64,000 nt of DNA, taken from the NCBI GenBank assembly GCA_033239525.1, contig BSYO01000024.1:868001-932000 (forward strand), in the 5' to 3' direction. This DNA is from Nepenthes gracilis. Lineage: Eukaryota > Streptophyta > Magnoliopsida > Caryophyllales > Nepenthaceae. The notes under the pieces were generated by a model, which was given only the letters and a program-made list of their open reading frames with translations, did no database searches and had not been told where the DNA came from. Within the stretch, counting starts at the first letter, position 1. Each line of letters begins with the position of its first letter. This document shows positions 1 through 12,251 of the stretch, one piece after another. Made by a program: the position numbers and the translations under genes.

Positions 1-299
1 TTCTCATTAATACTTAGACTTTAAATATTTTACATGTCTTTAAAAATAACATTTCATATACAATGACATTAAAAAAAAAATACTCTAATAATGGAGACTT
101 AAGGCATCTAGCTGACTCAAGACTAGTGCTAAACCTTATTTGACAAAAGGAGAAACTTAATAGATTTGATAATGTGATATTTGATAAGGCTGCCGATAAA
201 TAAAAATAACTTGAACCTACTCTTAAGTACAATTGGAAGAATAAAAGCATTTTTTTTAAAAAAATTGCCTTACTAGAGCAAGGTTTTAGTTAATCATAA

Positions 300-1130
300 T
301 TTAGATATCATTTATATTGAAAAGAATATTTATGATAGGATCATAGGGATGGTATTGGGCATAGATGGGAAGACAATTGATAATTTGAACTCTCATCTAG
401 ACCTAAGGAATATGAAAGTTTGGAAGAACTTGCATCCTATTAAATTGGGGACAAATATTTGACTCCTATAGCTGCTTATACATTAACCTTGAAAGAAAAA
501 AGATTGTTTGTAATTTTCTAATAAATTAAAAAATTTCAAATACGTACTCTTTTAATATAGCTCAATGTGTACATTGTATTGATAGTAAAATTTTAAATAT
601 GAAACATTATGATTGTCGTGTATTTATGCAAGATGATATCTTACCTATAAAAATATGATTTATTAGCTGAATTGGGGCATTCTTTAAATAGTAATATAGA
701 AAAGTGTTACGGGTGGATGCATTAGATAAGTTAGAACAAAATATTATTTTGACTATTTATAAAATGGAACTTATCTCTTTCTTATCTTTTTTTTTTTTTT
801 TAATATCATATTGTACTTATCTATTCATCTGGCAAGTGAGGCAAAAGATGTAGGACCAGTTCAATATCGATAGATGCATCCTTTTAAAAGGCAAAATATC
901 CCTAAAACTTATAACATGCTTATTTTAAACATAATGGTTTTGTCATTTGAACCAATACAGCCTTATTATAGGTATATACACAAGTTAATCATATGAATAT
1001 AATAAACTTTATCCAGAAGGCTATATAGCCTAATGTCATAGTACAAAAGAGTGTCTTATATTTCGCTATAGATATTTGGATAGAGAATAAACAAGATTTA
1101 ATCATAAAAAAAAATTTTGATAGCAATAAA
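300..1130 (+). pseudogene. CACTA (En/Spm) transposase TNP2 relic
   Basis: Translating the plus strand piecewise gives the signature order of a CACTA TNP2 transposase. Near 350-450 it reads GIDGKTIDNLNSHLDLRNM followed by LHPIK. Near 600-630 there is a copy of the 'K.HDCH.FMQ' block. Near 735-775 it reads LDKLEQNIILTIYKMELI, and near 815-870 IHLASEAKDVGPVQYR then MHPFKR. Near 1015-1095 there is a PEGYIA / RYLDRE..TRFN tail. The pieces fall in different frames with many stops, so it is long dead. In intact elements this protein cuts at the CACTA ends. I see no terminal repeats belonging to this copy, and the relic stops about 165 bp short of the solo LTR at 1295. Family assignment is fairly secure; exact ends are not. 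Confidence 0.72.
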
Positions 1131-1294
1131 TTATAATCAATAAGGTTATCTATATTTTCTTAATCTAGAAGATCATTTTAAAGAAAGTATTAAAGAGTTA
1201 AACTTTTAAGATTAGAAAAAAACTCAATTATATCTCCTGAGAAATACTAAGGAGGTGCAACCCTTTATGGAGTAAGATATTTTATTATTATAAT

Positions 1295-2202
1295 TGTTAG
1301 GTCCAGTACCAGTGAGACCCGAAGAAAATGCAAGGCCCAGTCTAGGAAGCAGCAGTCCAAGTGACCAGCTCAACCCAATGTTTAAAAACGACCTATGTGG
1401 CGTTCTAGTGTTCACAGCCAATTGATGCCACCGGCAGCTCATTAATACGGCTGCAGGCGGCAGGCATAGCGTAGAGGAGATAAGCTAGTAAGGAGGTAGT
1501 TAACACTATCAGCCACGGCTTGCGTCGCTACCTACAATTCTCCAATCAATCCCAACGCAAGAGGCAGGCCAAGTGTGGCTTGCAATGCACAACGGTCTTC
1601 CCATCACCACAAGGTGACAACTGACACGTCGGCGATCACCATTGGACAACGGCCGATGAATCCCTGCAGGAAGGATTATCGTGCCCAAAGCTCCAAGCCA
1701 AGGAACCTATAAATTTCATCTTCTTTCACACGAGAAGGGATTCGATTCCCGATTCTTGAAAATACTGCTTGGCATTAGGCACTGAGACACGCACTCCTAA
1801 AGTCATAGCTCTCGAACGTGCCTCCAAGCCAATCCTGCCAGCCTCCTTCAAGCTGCGAGAGTAAGCTACCCTCTGCGGTGCATACGGGGAGTCAGGTATC
1901 TCACTAACGCTCATCAAATCCCTCACTGTTCCATCCATACACTCTCACCCCGTACGCAGTATATTTTCGCGCATCTTTAAGCATGCGCCCATTTTCATTT
2001 ATTGTGAAAAATCGCTGATTTGAGTATCGGAGTATTTTTGGTGGGAGAAATCCCGCCGAACATCTAACCTGTCGTTTGTGATTTGTGTTGTACAGGTTCC
2101 AGGTTTACAACGACGGAGATCGGACCTGCTCGAGATTCGATTTGAACTAGGAATCTAAAAGTTTCCTAATCCGTACGACAGCCCGTGACTTGGGATGCAA
2201 CA
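1295..2202 (+). repeat. Solo LTR of a Ty3/gypsy-like retrotransposon (908 bp)
   Basis: The unit begins TGTTAG and ends GCAACA. It is bounded by a perfect 5-bp direct repeat, ATAAT at 1290-1294 and ATAAT at 2203-2207, which is the size of target duplication left by LTR retrotransposons. A TATA-like CTATAAATTT lies at about 1708. The 3' part has the block order (TTGAG.ATCGGAGT ... GGTGGGA ... TTGTGTTGTACAGG) also found in the other LTRs of this window. These features place it in plus orientation. No second LTR or internal coding region is present, so it is a solo LTR, normally formed by recombination between two LTRs. The reading frame on the opposite strand at 1726-1938 looks fortuitous. Confidence 0.82.
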
Positions 2203-2709
2203 ATAATATATAGTGAGATAATTGTTATGGCATATATGTATTTTAAGATACCATCTATTAATATAATGAACCCCAATATTTAAAGATGAACAAAGTATAA
2301 AAATATCAATTAAGCTCAAGACAATGATTTTTTAGAATGGTCAAATAAAGAGTAAGTAAATTCTAATATCTACTAGATGGTTTGATACATTTCATTAATA
2401 CTTGCTAAATTCTAATATTTTATTATCTTTTAGTACTTATTATGCTTAATAGATTATAAAATTAATGAATAAAGAGGATGAAGAGCAAGTAAATTTCTTT
2501 TATGTTTTGCATAATCTCCAATTAGAAGGATGGCTTGTTATATATAATTTATTGTTAATAAATACAGATTTCACACATAAATATAGTTAAAAAAAAGCAT
2601 AAAATACAAAATAGTAAAGTGGTAATGAATGGGACTTACATAGTGGGGAGATGGACTATTTTGGATTAACGGTGAAAGTAAAGAAGAATTTTTTCGCTGT
2701 GATTAGTAT

Positions 2710-4011
2710 TGATGCGTACCTGGATCCGACTTCGAACAGATTCGGATTATTCTGGATGGTTTGAACCGGCTCCGTTCACCGAGTACGAATCCTGCACACC
2801 ACTAAAATGAACAAGATGTCAGCGTTAACGGCGGGATGTAATCCCACCGAAAACACTCAGACGCTCAAGTCAACAAAACAGCATTCATTGGAAGGAACTG
2901 AAAATAGAGAGAGAGCAATAGGAGCGGGGAAGAGAGTGTCTTGTTCCAGATGTCAGAGAGGCTCAAGGCCTTTCTCGTATCTGGATGGTGGGAAGGTAGA
3001 GAACGGTTGGAGAGACTCGTTCGTTGCCTTGGAGTTTGACTATTTTTGAGAGTTTTGGCTGCAGAGAGCCAGAGCCTGTTTCTCAGAGCACTTAGGGTTT
3101 GTCCGTCTCAATCAAAGCGTCAATGGAGGCATGCCCTGGATGGTGAACCCAGGACCTTTTTTATGGTAAAGATGGTGATCCTCCTTCTTTGGAAGGAGTG
3201 ATCGTCCCTGTGATCTGCTGCTGGCTTTCCTTTTAGAGGCTGATACTTGTTGCCCAATTGTGGAGGATTGTAACATTCTGAGGCGGCCAACTACTTTTCA
3301 AGTTGGTTTCTTTCCTCCTTAGTATGTTACCTTGGAGTTCCTTGGCTGGCAAGGAGTTGGGAAGATCTGGCGCTTTCCTTCTTTGAAGGGCGCCAATCTT
3401 GCTGATATTCCTTTTGAGATCGTGGAATATCCTTGGAGGATCGTGATTGGATTTTTTTAGACTGGTGGGCCTAAACGGGTCCGACCCGTTACTGTTGAAA
3501 GGCTTCTTGGGGCCCAACGTGCAAAGTGCGGACGGTAAACGCTCGAGTTGACCGTCTGCGTACGTGTTGGCCATCATTATGAAAGGTATCCGTTATTAAC
3601 CTCCAGATGGGTTAAGGGCCTAAGTGAGCTAGGCCCATTACTATAGAAGAGCCCTCTTGGGCGTAATGTGCAGGGCACAGACGGTCAACGTCTGAGTTGA
3701 CCGTCAGCGTGTTGGCCGCCTTCGTGGAGAATGAAGAGAGAATGGCTGACGGTCAACTGATGGGCTGTGGGCCAGAGTGGAATAGGCCCATTACTGTAGC
3801 GAAGCCTCTAAAGGCCCAATCAAACTGGTCAATATTTAGTTGACCGTTTGTGAGTAAGTTGGCCGCCAAGACGGTCAACGTTGGCGTTGACCGTCTTGGG
3901 CTTTCCAGCTTCTGGGCCCGTCTTCCTACTGGGCCGTCAAAAATGTTGACCGAGCTTCTTTGGCTTTCATTGACCTTTCTTTGGACCAACCCATTATTAG
4001 TGTACCGATCA
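2710..4011 (-). repeat. Solo LTR, minus orientation (1302 bp)
   Basis: The plus strand starts TGATGCGTAC and ends GTACCGATCA, an imperfect inverted terminal pair with TG...CA ends. It is flanked by a perfect 5-bp repeat, AGTAT at 2705-2709 and AGTAT at 4012-4016. On the minus strand the order TTGACTTGAGCGTCTGAGTG, then GGTGGGAT, then GTGTGCAGG matches the downstream half of the solo LTR at 1295-2202, so the element runs leftward. There is no internal region or partner LTR. Its upstream (U3) half contains three diverged tandem units, listed separately. The peptide readable at 2807-3049 lies in this LTR and is not considered a gene. Confidence 0.78.
3465..3910 (-). repeat. Three diverged ~150-bp tandem units in the solo LTR
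   Basis: A GGGCC(TAA)...GGCCCATTACTGT.GA block recurs near 3468, 3618 and 3770. The first two copies are followed by a block in which GACGGTCAAC and its complement GTTGACCGTC alternate; the third has a weaker version. Spacing is about 150 bp. The inverted GACGGTCAAC/GTTGACCGTC pairs give each unit dyad symmetry. In LTRs, tandem units in this position usually belong to the enhancer part of U3. That role is an inference here. Confidence 0.6.
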
Positions 4012-4016
4012 AGTAT

Positions 4017-6641
4017 GATGTATATAATATGAAAAGAAAAGTTATAAATAAGGAATCAAATAAACTTACAATAATAAATATTCCATGGTTGCAAACTAAT
4101 AAGCCATATTTTTTAGCATGCTAATTTGAATAAGTTTGTTACGTTATAAATCACTTTGATTTCAATTAGTGAGTTATTGTTAGGACAATGCTACATAATA
4201 TTTATGATATTTTTACTAGTGAAGAGATATATAATTTCTATGAAATATAAGTGAATAATAATAAACAAAGTTCAAAGACAAACCTGGATTATATGATGGA
4301 GTTAAGTGATGTGACCGTGCCTTTGAGGAGATCAAATATTGAACCAAAGATTATATATATGAATCATATTAGTAAACCTAAGGACACATACAAGTCTAAT
4401 AGCAAAAGATGAGTCATTGATGCTGTCATTATTTAAGACCATAATTATATAAGGTAAATTGATTACTCTATTGATATAACAACATATATGATTACTCTAT
4501 TATAACCTTGGGATTTCGCAAATTCGTGTTTTATATTTCTCATATCAAATTTCTCCATTTCTCACGTTTATCAGCGATGCAGTCTTGGTGATGAAGTAAT
4601 AGACTGAACTTTCTTCTTTCTACTGCATTAGCATTGTTTGTATTGCTGTTGTGCCTGTTCCTGCAAATTTATGCTTCCCTTGTGTATAACATGAACAAGC
4701 TCCAACTTGTTAGCTCTGCACCTGCAGTTTTGATCTGTAAACTCCTCCAGTCTTTTGGATTCAAAATCTTGAACAATTATAATGAAGTAATCCTTGGTAG
4801 CTACGTGACTCACTGCCCTTAGAAACTTGTGCATGGCAAGTGGATTTAATTTTTTTTTAATGTAATGTATAAATATATAGAATTATGGAGTAAATGCAAT
4901 GGTGCTGAAAACCCTAGAAGTGGATGAATATGAAGTCCCTTTACTGGAAGATGGGAACAATTTTTGTTACTTATTTGGAATTTTTGTGTACTATTTAATT
5001 GTTCTTCTCTTTTACTTGACATAGATGGGCTTGGATTTTAGTAAAATTTTTTAGTTGTCTCTTCAATCTACTTTTAGCATGTTATTCTTTTCAATGTCAT
5101 GTTATAGAAATGAGGTATTCTTCCCATATAAGATCAGAATCTACCAACAATAAAGAATAACAGTAATTAGTCTTTAAAAAAGTTTACAAATATGTAATTT
5201 TTTTGTACTTGATTTTGGATATCTTGATATTAAGATTGCAAAAGTTTATATCTACTTGAAAATACTCAAAATTTTTATTATTTATTCTTGAGTTTGTTAT
5301 TTATACTTTGAAGTTTAGTCATACTCAGTATACTCTAATTTTATGATTTTTACTTCTTTGAATATCAAATTTCTATTGTAACATATAGATTGATAATTAA
5401 AGAGATTGAATCATGAATATTTCACAAACTAGTATTCATTTCATTTGAGATATTTATTATTTTAGGTACAAATATTTCTAATTGAGTAAGGCTTCTAGTT
5501 TATTATATAATCACCTTTTTTTTTAGATTAAATGATATTAAATATACAAATTGATTATATTTTGTTCCTTCCTACAAAAAAGCACCTATAACTCTTTCTC
5601 TTATTGTATAGAATTTGATTGTTACCATTTTTTTTTATTTTTTATGCATATTTTAGGGTATGATCTTTATCTATAAAAGGAATCAACTATATATATTGGC
5701 CTTACAAAATCTAACTTTTTACCATGAACAGGTTTAAAATCTAACAATTTTTATATATTGTATTGTTTAATAGGTCAACTAATTTGAAAAGAACTCATTG
5801 TGATAACTAAAAAGAAAGAGAGAGAGAGAAAGGATAATCCAAAACCAGTGAAGGTTAATCTATCACCATTCTTGTGGCATGCTAACAATTTATTATGATG
5901 GTAATTTATTTTATCAAATAATACTTTCCAATTAATATTGAGAATTAAAATAAAATAGATGATCACATTAAAATTAAATTATTGCATAAAGTAAAAAGTA
6001 AATGTAATAGTATAGTATTTGTTAGGGAAAGAGATCGATACCTTTTTTTGGTTACCCTTATGCTCCTGAAATGCGAGCTATTATGTTTTACTAAGTTTCA
6101 AAATTTACAATCATGATGGATAATTTTTTTTTCCCAAAGTAAACCTATTCTTTTTCTCCCTTCTATGCCAACATTTCATTGTATTTCTTTTTTGCATTAT
6201 TTGATATGCACGACAGTATTGCTTTTGCCTAGTGGCTTATGCCTAGTTGTAAGAAACATACATATTACCAAGTGATAATCATATAAATATGGTAATTTTA
6301 ATGAAATAATTTCGTACTTGGTACTTTGATTTACAAAGATTATTATAAGTATAGTACTAACAATGAGTAGATTGAAAACTGTCCTCTGAATATAGATACT
6401 GACAAATGAAAGCTGATTATTTTGAAATATTATGGAAGTCAAAGGTTTTAGATAAATACATATCTATTATGTATAATCTATCTATAATATTGATACCCCT
6501 ACTATTTTTTTTTACCCTAATGCCCTTATCATTTTTAAAACCTTGTGCAGTTAGAAAATCTAAATGAAGTATTAAACATAATTGAAGGTGAAGTAATCAA
6601 AATCTAAAATCAAAATAATATAAATGATATTATTATATAAA
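4017..6641. other. AT-rich stretch without a recognised gene
   Basis: About 2.6 kb of AT-rich DNA lies between two solo LTRs. The open frames near 4634-4822 on both strands overlap each other and match nothing I recognise. Homopolymer runs and TA-rich patches are frequent. I see no RNA gene, no paired repeat ends and no splice-bounded coding block. Confidence 0.5.
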
Positions 6642-6646
6642 CTTTG

Positions 6647-9600
6647 TGTGGTGTTCCACGTCATACGTCATCATACTTATTATTAATATTATTATTATCA
6701 TAGACAGGATCCTAACATTAGCCATAAATTATACTAGTTCTAATATTACATTATTCATTCATGATATTAGTTTAAATTAAGGAAGATACTTACTAAACAT
6801 CCATAAGAATTTAAACCTGACGGAAGCATATATTCTATATCATAACGGAAGCAATTCCATTATCATCAAAATACAATATGTCTGAAATACAATATTATAT
6901 AGTACACATTTATTTTTCTTTCTTTTCATCATCCAAAATACAGCATATACGTCATAATAAAATTATAGCCACCTCAAAATTCTTTCCTAATCCTGTTCGT
7001 CCTTCATCATTTCTTGAGACTCGTCTGAAGGAAAGGGAAGTGAAAACAGTAAGCGAATGAGCCAAATACTCAGCAGTGTACATAACATACAAATATATAT
7101 ATTTTATACAGAATATACATTAACATATATAAATAGGAGTAAATATATAAAGTACAATGCATTTACCTTTATTTTTTTTCAACTTTTATTGACTGTATTT
7201 ATTTTTCATTATCTTTAGGGATCATGGCCAGTAGGCTTCACCAGATAATGGAGCGGATAAATCGAAGAAAGGATTGTATTAATCCATACAATCTAAAGCA
7301 AATATCCTAGCAATAGGATAGATTGTGCTTACTTCGACAATCGAGATTGTGCTTAATTCCACAATCTAATTCCTGTCCTCTTTCTTACATCTCGAGGTGG
7401 GCGGTACTACCTATAATCCTGGTAGACGAGGCCAAAACGGACAGGTCGTAAAAAAGTAATTCTTTGATTTTTTATTGTAATATCCTAAGGTATGTCAGGA
7501 AATATCACAATCTGAAAAAGATTCATGGTCCAATTTTCCTTTTTCACCTTTGAAGGGATCTCATATAACCGAACTTAATAGAACTTAACTGAACGTCACT
7601 GGACGTAACTGAATTTTTTTCATATTTTCATAGATTCCCTTCCAAACGTTCATAAATATAGTTTAACATAGCAAACGATATCTAAATATAATATTTCATA
7701 GGCCTTGAACATATAGAAAAATCTATATGAAACTTTATTACATACTTAGTGTCTTTTAATCTACCTGGTGGATAATTAATTTACCGGATCTTAAATAATT
7801 TAATTCAATACTTATTAATGTCAATAAGTCAAGTCGGGATAAGTCTTAAGTTAGTTTAATATTTTATTCATATTTTAGAAATTTTTCGGTTCATGTGAAC
7901 CGGTTCGGTTAAGGCTTGGGATCGGATTTCCTAATTATTTTGAGCCCAAATTTTTCTATAATTATCCCAATATCCTTTTTAGGTCGATTGGTCATTGGTT
8001 CAGTCAATTTTTAGTCAAATTTGGGCCCGGTTTGACCCTTTTTAATAAAGGGCTCAAATTACCATTTAAGCTGAACCGGTTCGGAAAAGGATTTGAGGGA
8101 CCGGTTCACTGAGTTATATAGCCCATTTTCACGAGACAATTTTCACAACATGGAAAAGGGTCTCAGCTATTGTGTGCCAAAATTTGAGCCTGTTTGGTGA
8201 TCAGATGGTGGCTGGCTCAGTCTGCCAACACAGACTGCCCATTCGGGTTTCAGCAGAACTGTCCAGGACAGTTCTGCTTCCCTAATTTTTTTTATGGTTC
8301 CATCAGGCCTATTTTTGACCGGTTCTGGCGTTTTCTTGTAGCCAAGGGACTCAACTTTAAGAATAAATTTGGTTTAGGACCGGTCCAAATCAAAATATTG
8401 GCCGATTCAAACCGAATTCCCAGAATAGATTCTGCATTAGCATCAGCTGATGCAGACAGATTTTGTTCCAATTTTGAGAGTCCGAATCATATTTAATTTG
8501 AATCCGATTTTCACAATGCGATACTTGAATATCACCTCCATGGTCTTAGCTAACTTCTGGCACCTATTTGGCCCATTTTGGTTTCGGGTTATATTTTATT
8601 TAAAATTATTTTTCCAACTGTTCAAAGAAATAGTTTAGCAAGACTCTTTCTGTTCATGAGTCCGGTTCAGTATCCGACCCAAATTTTCTTAGGCCTCCAG
8701 TTTACATGGTGATAGTCCACACCTAGTACTAGCAAATCGAGTCGGGTTGGAGTCCGGATCAATCCATTTTGGGGCGTGTTTGGCTAAATTTCAGCAACTG
8801 AAATTTTGAATCCCTTCTTGAACGCTTCAGAGGCTCATTTTTTTTCTACTTTTACTTCATTAAATAAGGATCATTTGACCAGTTTGGGTCATTGGCTAAT
8901 TCGGCCCTTTAGTGCTCGGTATGAAGCAAACAACAGGAACTGCCACGGCAGAACCCGATTTTGGACACTATCATGTGTCCAGGGCCGGTTCACCCATTTT
9001 TAATTTTTTTCTCGCAACTTCTCATGAATTTATGATAACTAAGGAAACATATACAAGTATTGAATCAACAATATTCAAGAGAAATTAGCCAAAAATTGCT
9101 CAACAATTAAGGAAATAGTCGAAGTACACTTGTTGATTTATTCAGTTGGACTTCTCCTTGCTGCCTCTTGGTTTCCTTCCACTTTTCCCTTACTTTACCC
9201 CGATTTGTGCATTGCAGCAGCAGCTTGGTGGTTGCATTAGATTGCAACCGGTGTTTAGCTGATTCATCATCCCTCTGTTAGGCAATAATCAGGCTACAAT
9301 CTAGGGCCAGTATTTAGTATTATTTGTGGCAAAATTTATCCTAATTAAGTTGATCAAAGAGCTGCTTAGAAGATAGGAAAACTTTGCTGCTAATGAAGTT
9401 AAGAGGTGCCGTGCATCAGTAGCCTAGTTGCTGATGCATGCCACTTTTATGCCTATTTTTCCTATTTTTCCTATTAATATATAATGTGTCCTTAATTTAA
9501 TATATTTTATACTTACTATAGTCCTTCATAGAGTAAAAAATCCATCTAATTTTTTTGTTGGCACAACTGCCAAATCAAATTTGTCCAATTCCTCCTTGTT

Positions 9601-10266
9601 GCTGAATTTTCCCCTACTGTCATCTAGCTGCTGCCGTGGGATTTTGAGGGTCATTTTGGTTCTCTAAATTTTTCTAAGTGTGGGAAGGGTCTTATACACA
9701 TAATACCCTATGTGTGTGACCAATTTTTTCTTAAAAATTTGGCAAAAATGGCTGCCAACATTAGTTTTTGTCAACCTAAGTGAAAAGTCCCATTTTGCCT
9801 ATTATCTTGAAGAATTTAGTTTAAGGTGTTCGGGTATGCGTTGGTAAAAATTTAAGACACGGAAACTTATTATAGACACTAAAGATTATCTAATATTAAT
9901 TTCGTCTCAAACGGAATTTCTTATCATCTCCTGATTTACATCCCTGGGTTTCGGGTTTGAAGGGTAATTTAAAATGATTGGGTATCGGAGTTTGGGAAAC
10001 GAATACATGAGAAGTTCGTCTACTTGTCAATGATCAACTGGGATTATTTATCTCAAAATTCGGATTGCCTAACACATCCCGTATTAATTCCTGGCTTTTA
10101 AGTTTAAAAATTAAATTAAAAGAATCGGGCTTGAGTATACAAAAAAATTAAGACATAGGAGGCTAGTATATTCGTCAAAGACTATTTTAAATTAATTTTA
10201 TCATAATTTAAATTACATAAGTCATTCAGAATTACGTTCCTGATTTATGGAATTGCGGTTTTTACA
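6647..10266 (-). repeat. Very long solo LTR (3.6 kb), minus orientation
   Basis: The plus strand starts TGTGGTGTTCC and ends GGTTTTTACA, so the minus strand begins TGTAAAAACC. Both sides carry the 5-bp word CTTTG (6642-6646 and 10267-10271), read as the target duplication. The 3.6 kb contain no protein match. Instead they hold long non-coding text with GGTTCGG/CCGGTTC patches and a TATA-rich patch near 7100-7145, where a leftward promoter could lie. LTRs of several kilobases are known in the Tekay/Del group of chromoviral gypsy elements, and I suspect that group from length alone. The 5-bp match was found by testing several candidate ends, so boundaries are less certain than for the other solo LTRs. 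Confidence 0.55.
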
Positions 10267-10271
10267 CTTTG

Positions 10272-10931
10272 ATCATGGGCGTGTCTCATTCTGTTCCTTC
10301 TCGCAAGCCCAAGACCTACCATACAAATTTGATAGAATTCAAGTGATTAATTTTTAGTTGAAACTTTAAATCATTTATCTGTATAGTTTTTTATTTATTC
10401 AAATGTTAAGATATGAGTGTGAACAATTGAAAAAATAGGAATAAATAAAAAATGATAGACTATGACAATACAAAATCTATTATATAGACTTTACGTGACA
10501 TGCTAATATCTATTTTTTATATAAATGCTAAATAGGCCACTATTCTTGGGTTGTCAGATTACTTAGTTGGGGGCTTCTTGTCTTTGCTTTGTGTCACTCA
10601 TTTTAGTTAGATTTGTTGGAGCAGATTTGTGGCTACTATAGAACCTTTTATCAATACTTTATTATAAATTTTGTACTTATTGAACAAATGATGATATTTT
10701 AGCATATTTACCTAATAAGATCTGAATATGATTGATTACTTTTGTGTATGTTATCTTTTTAATGTTTAAAATTAATCAAAAGTTACCTTTTTCTTATATC
10801 AATATTTCTTAAAAATATAGCAGAATTCATTTAGATATATTACTAGATGAATTTAATGATGCTAGGAAGAAAAGGCTAAGTTAAATAGATTATGATATTG
10901 TATAAGTTTGTTTAAAAAATTACTATAAAAT
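10272..10931. other. AT-rich spacer
   Basis: Between the long solo LTR and the CACTA end I see no coding block, RNA gene or repeat structure. Confidence 0.45.
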
Positions 10932-10944
10932 CACTACAATAATT

Positions 10945-11235
10945 TTAACATTTAGTGACAAAATAATTTATCACTATTAATTATAAAATTATCACTAAAA
11001 GATTTAGTGAAGAAAAATTTTGTCACTAAACCTTTAGTGATGAATTTAAATTATGTCACTAAAAGGTATCTTTAGTGACAAAAAAAAATTGTCATTAAAT
11101 AATATTCTTTAGTAATAAAAAAATTTTATCACTAAAATGTATATTTAATTTGTTACTAAATAATATGTTTAATGACATAATTATGTCACAAAAAGTATAT
11201 AGTTTTATCACTAAAGTATATACTTTAATGGATAA
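10945..11235. repeat. CACTA subterminal repeat cluster
   Basis: The words TTTAGTGACA, TCACTAAA, TTAGTGATG and GTCACTAAA occur about a dozen times in both orientations, separated by A/T runs. This density and orientation mix is typical of the 200-300 bp next to a CACTA terminus and supports the call at 10932. Confidence 0.72.
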
Positions 11236-11321
11236 AATTTTAATACAAATATTCAATTCATATTAATAAAAATTTAAACTGTTATCACATCCATCCCATA
11301 TGCACAAAAAGAAAAGAACAA

Positions 11322-11436
11322 CTACTCTGTCTTCTTCATAAGCAGAAACAATCTCTGATCCAGATCAAATTTTACAGCTGTGTTTGGGTCCACCCTCAAC
11401 AGCATCAAAAGCCCTCCACACGAGACATAGATCTCC
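11322..11436 (-). pseudogene. NRPB8: RPB8 (RNA polymerase subunit 8) C-terminal exon remnant
   Basis: The minus strand after an acceptor-like TTCTAG (11440-11437) reads [19 protein letters not shown], then [13 protein letters not shown] and a stop at 11324-11322. This is the conserved C-terminus of the eukaryotic RNA polymerase subunit shared by Pol I, II and III (RPB8; plant NRPB8), a small OB-fold protein of about 145 aa. The exon itself has no internal stop, but the upstream exons are duplicated and carry stops, so the locus is a pseudogene. It sits about 400 bp inside the CACTA end, which suggests capture by the transposon, though insertion next to an old gene is not excluded. Confidence 0.78.
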
Positions 11437-12251
11437 CTAGAAGCCAAATAAAACCCAAACCATAGTCAAACTAAATTGACTATTAGGAAAGCTTACACTA
11501 TCAAGAAGCTATTGGGGAGAAAGGGAGAAAATAATATTAATCTACTTGTTTTTGTCTGTCTAAATGACATTAATTGAAACTTCGGAGAGTATGCTGATCT
11601 AGATTTTGGCAAAGAGCTCATCTTTTTGTCAGATGCTTAGGCATCAATTACAGATAGACACCACTTGCGACACTCTCCCCGACTAAGTCTGATTGTTACA
11701 AGTTCCACACTAAAAGCATGATACTTTGAAGATCAACGAAAGAGGCTGTTGTATTATGATGCAAGCCAGCAATATGGGATCCAAATGGTTGAAACAAAGG
11801 AATGACAGAGGAAGAAACTACATTTAGAAATCCTACCATAGATTCTCAATTTAATGGCATGTTAGCCTCCTGTGTCATCTATTTGTAACTCATGAATTAC
11901 AATGCACTCTATCTCAATCATTTACATCAAGTACATCTAAATATAATTAGGTTATAATTCCATCACATACAAAGCGATATATGGGTTCCATATACACTAT
12001 AGGTAAAAGCTGCAAAAGTATTACTTCGGAAAGACAAGGTCTGAAACAAACTGAACCCCATCCACAAACCCTATACCAAAACAGACATTTTCAGCCGCTA
12101 TCCTTTTTTTGCTTTCTCCCAATCTTTTTTTAATGTTTTTAATTTTTTTGGGTTTTTTTTCTTTTTAATTTGGGGGTTAGTCCACGCACATCCAAGTGTT
12201 CATGTCAAAGGGTGAGGAAAGGAAGCATCTAAGACTGCTAAATGTCGATAG

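Noticed and set aside
1726..1938. 70-codon minus-strand frame in the solo LTR
   Set aside because: It lies wholly inside the LTR, with no retroviral or host domain and no ORF context.
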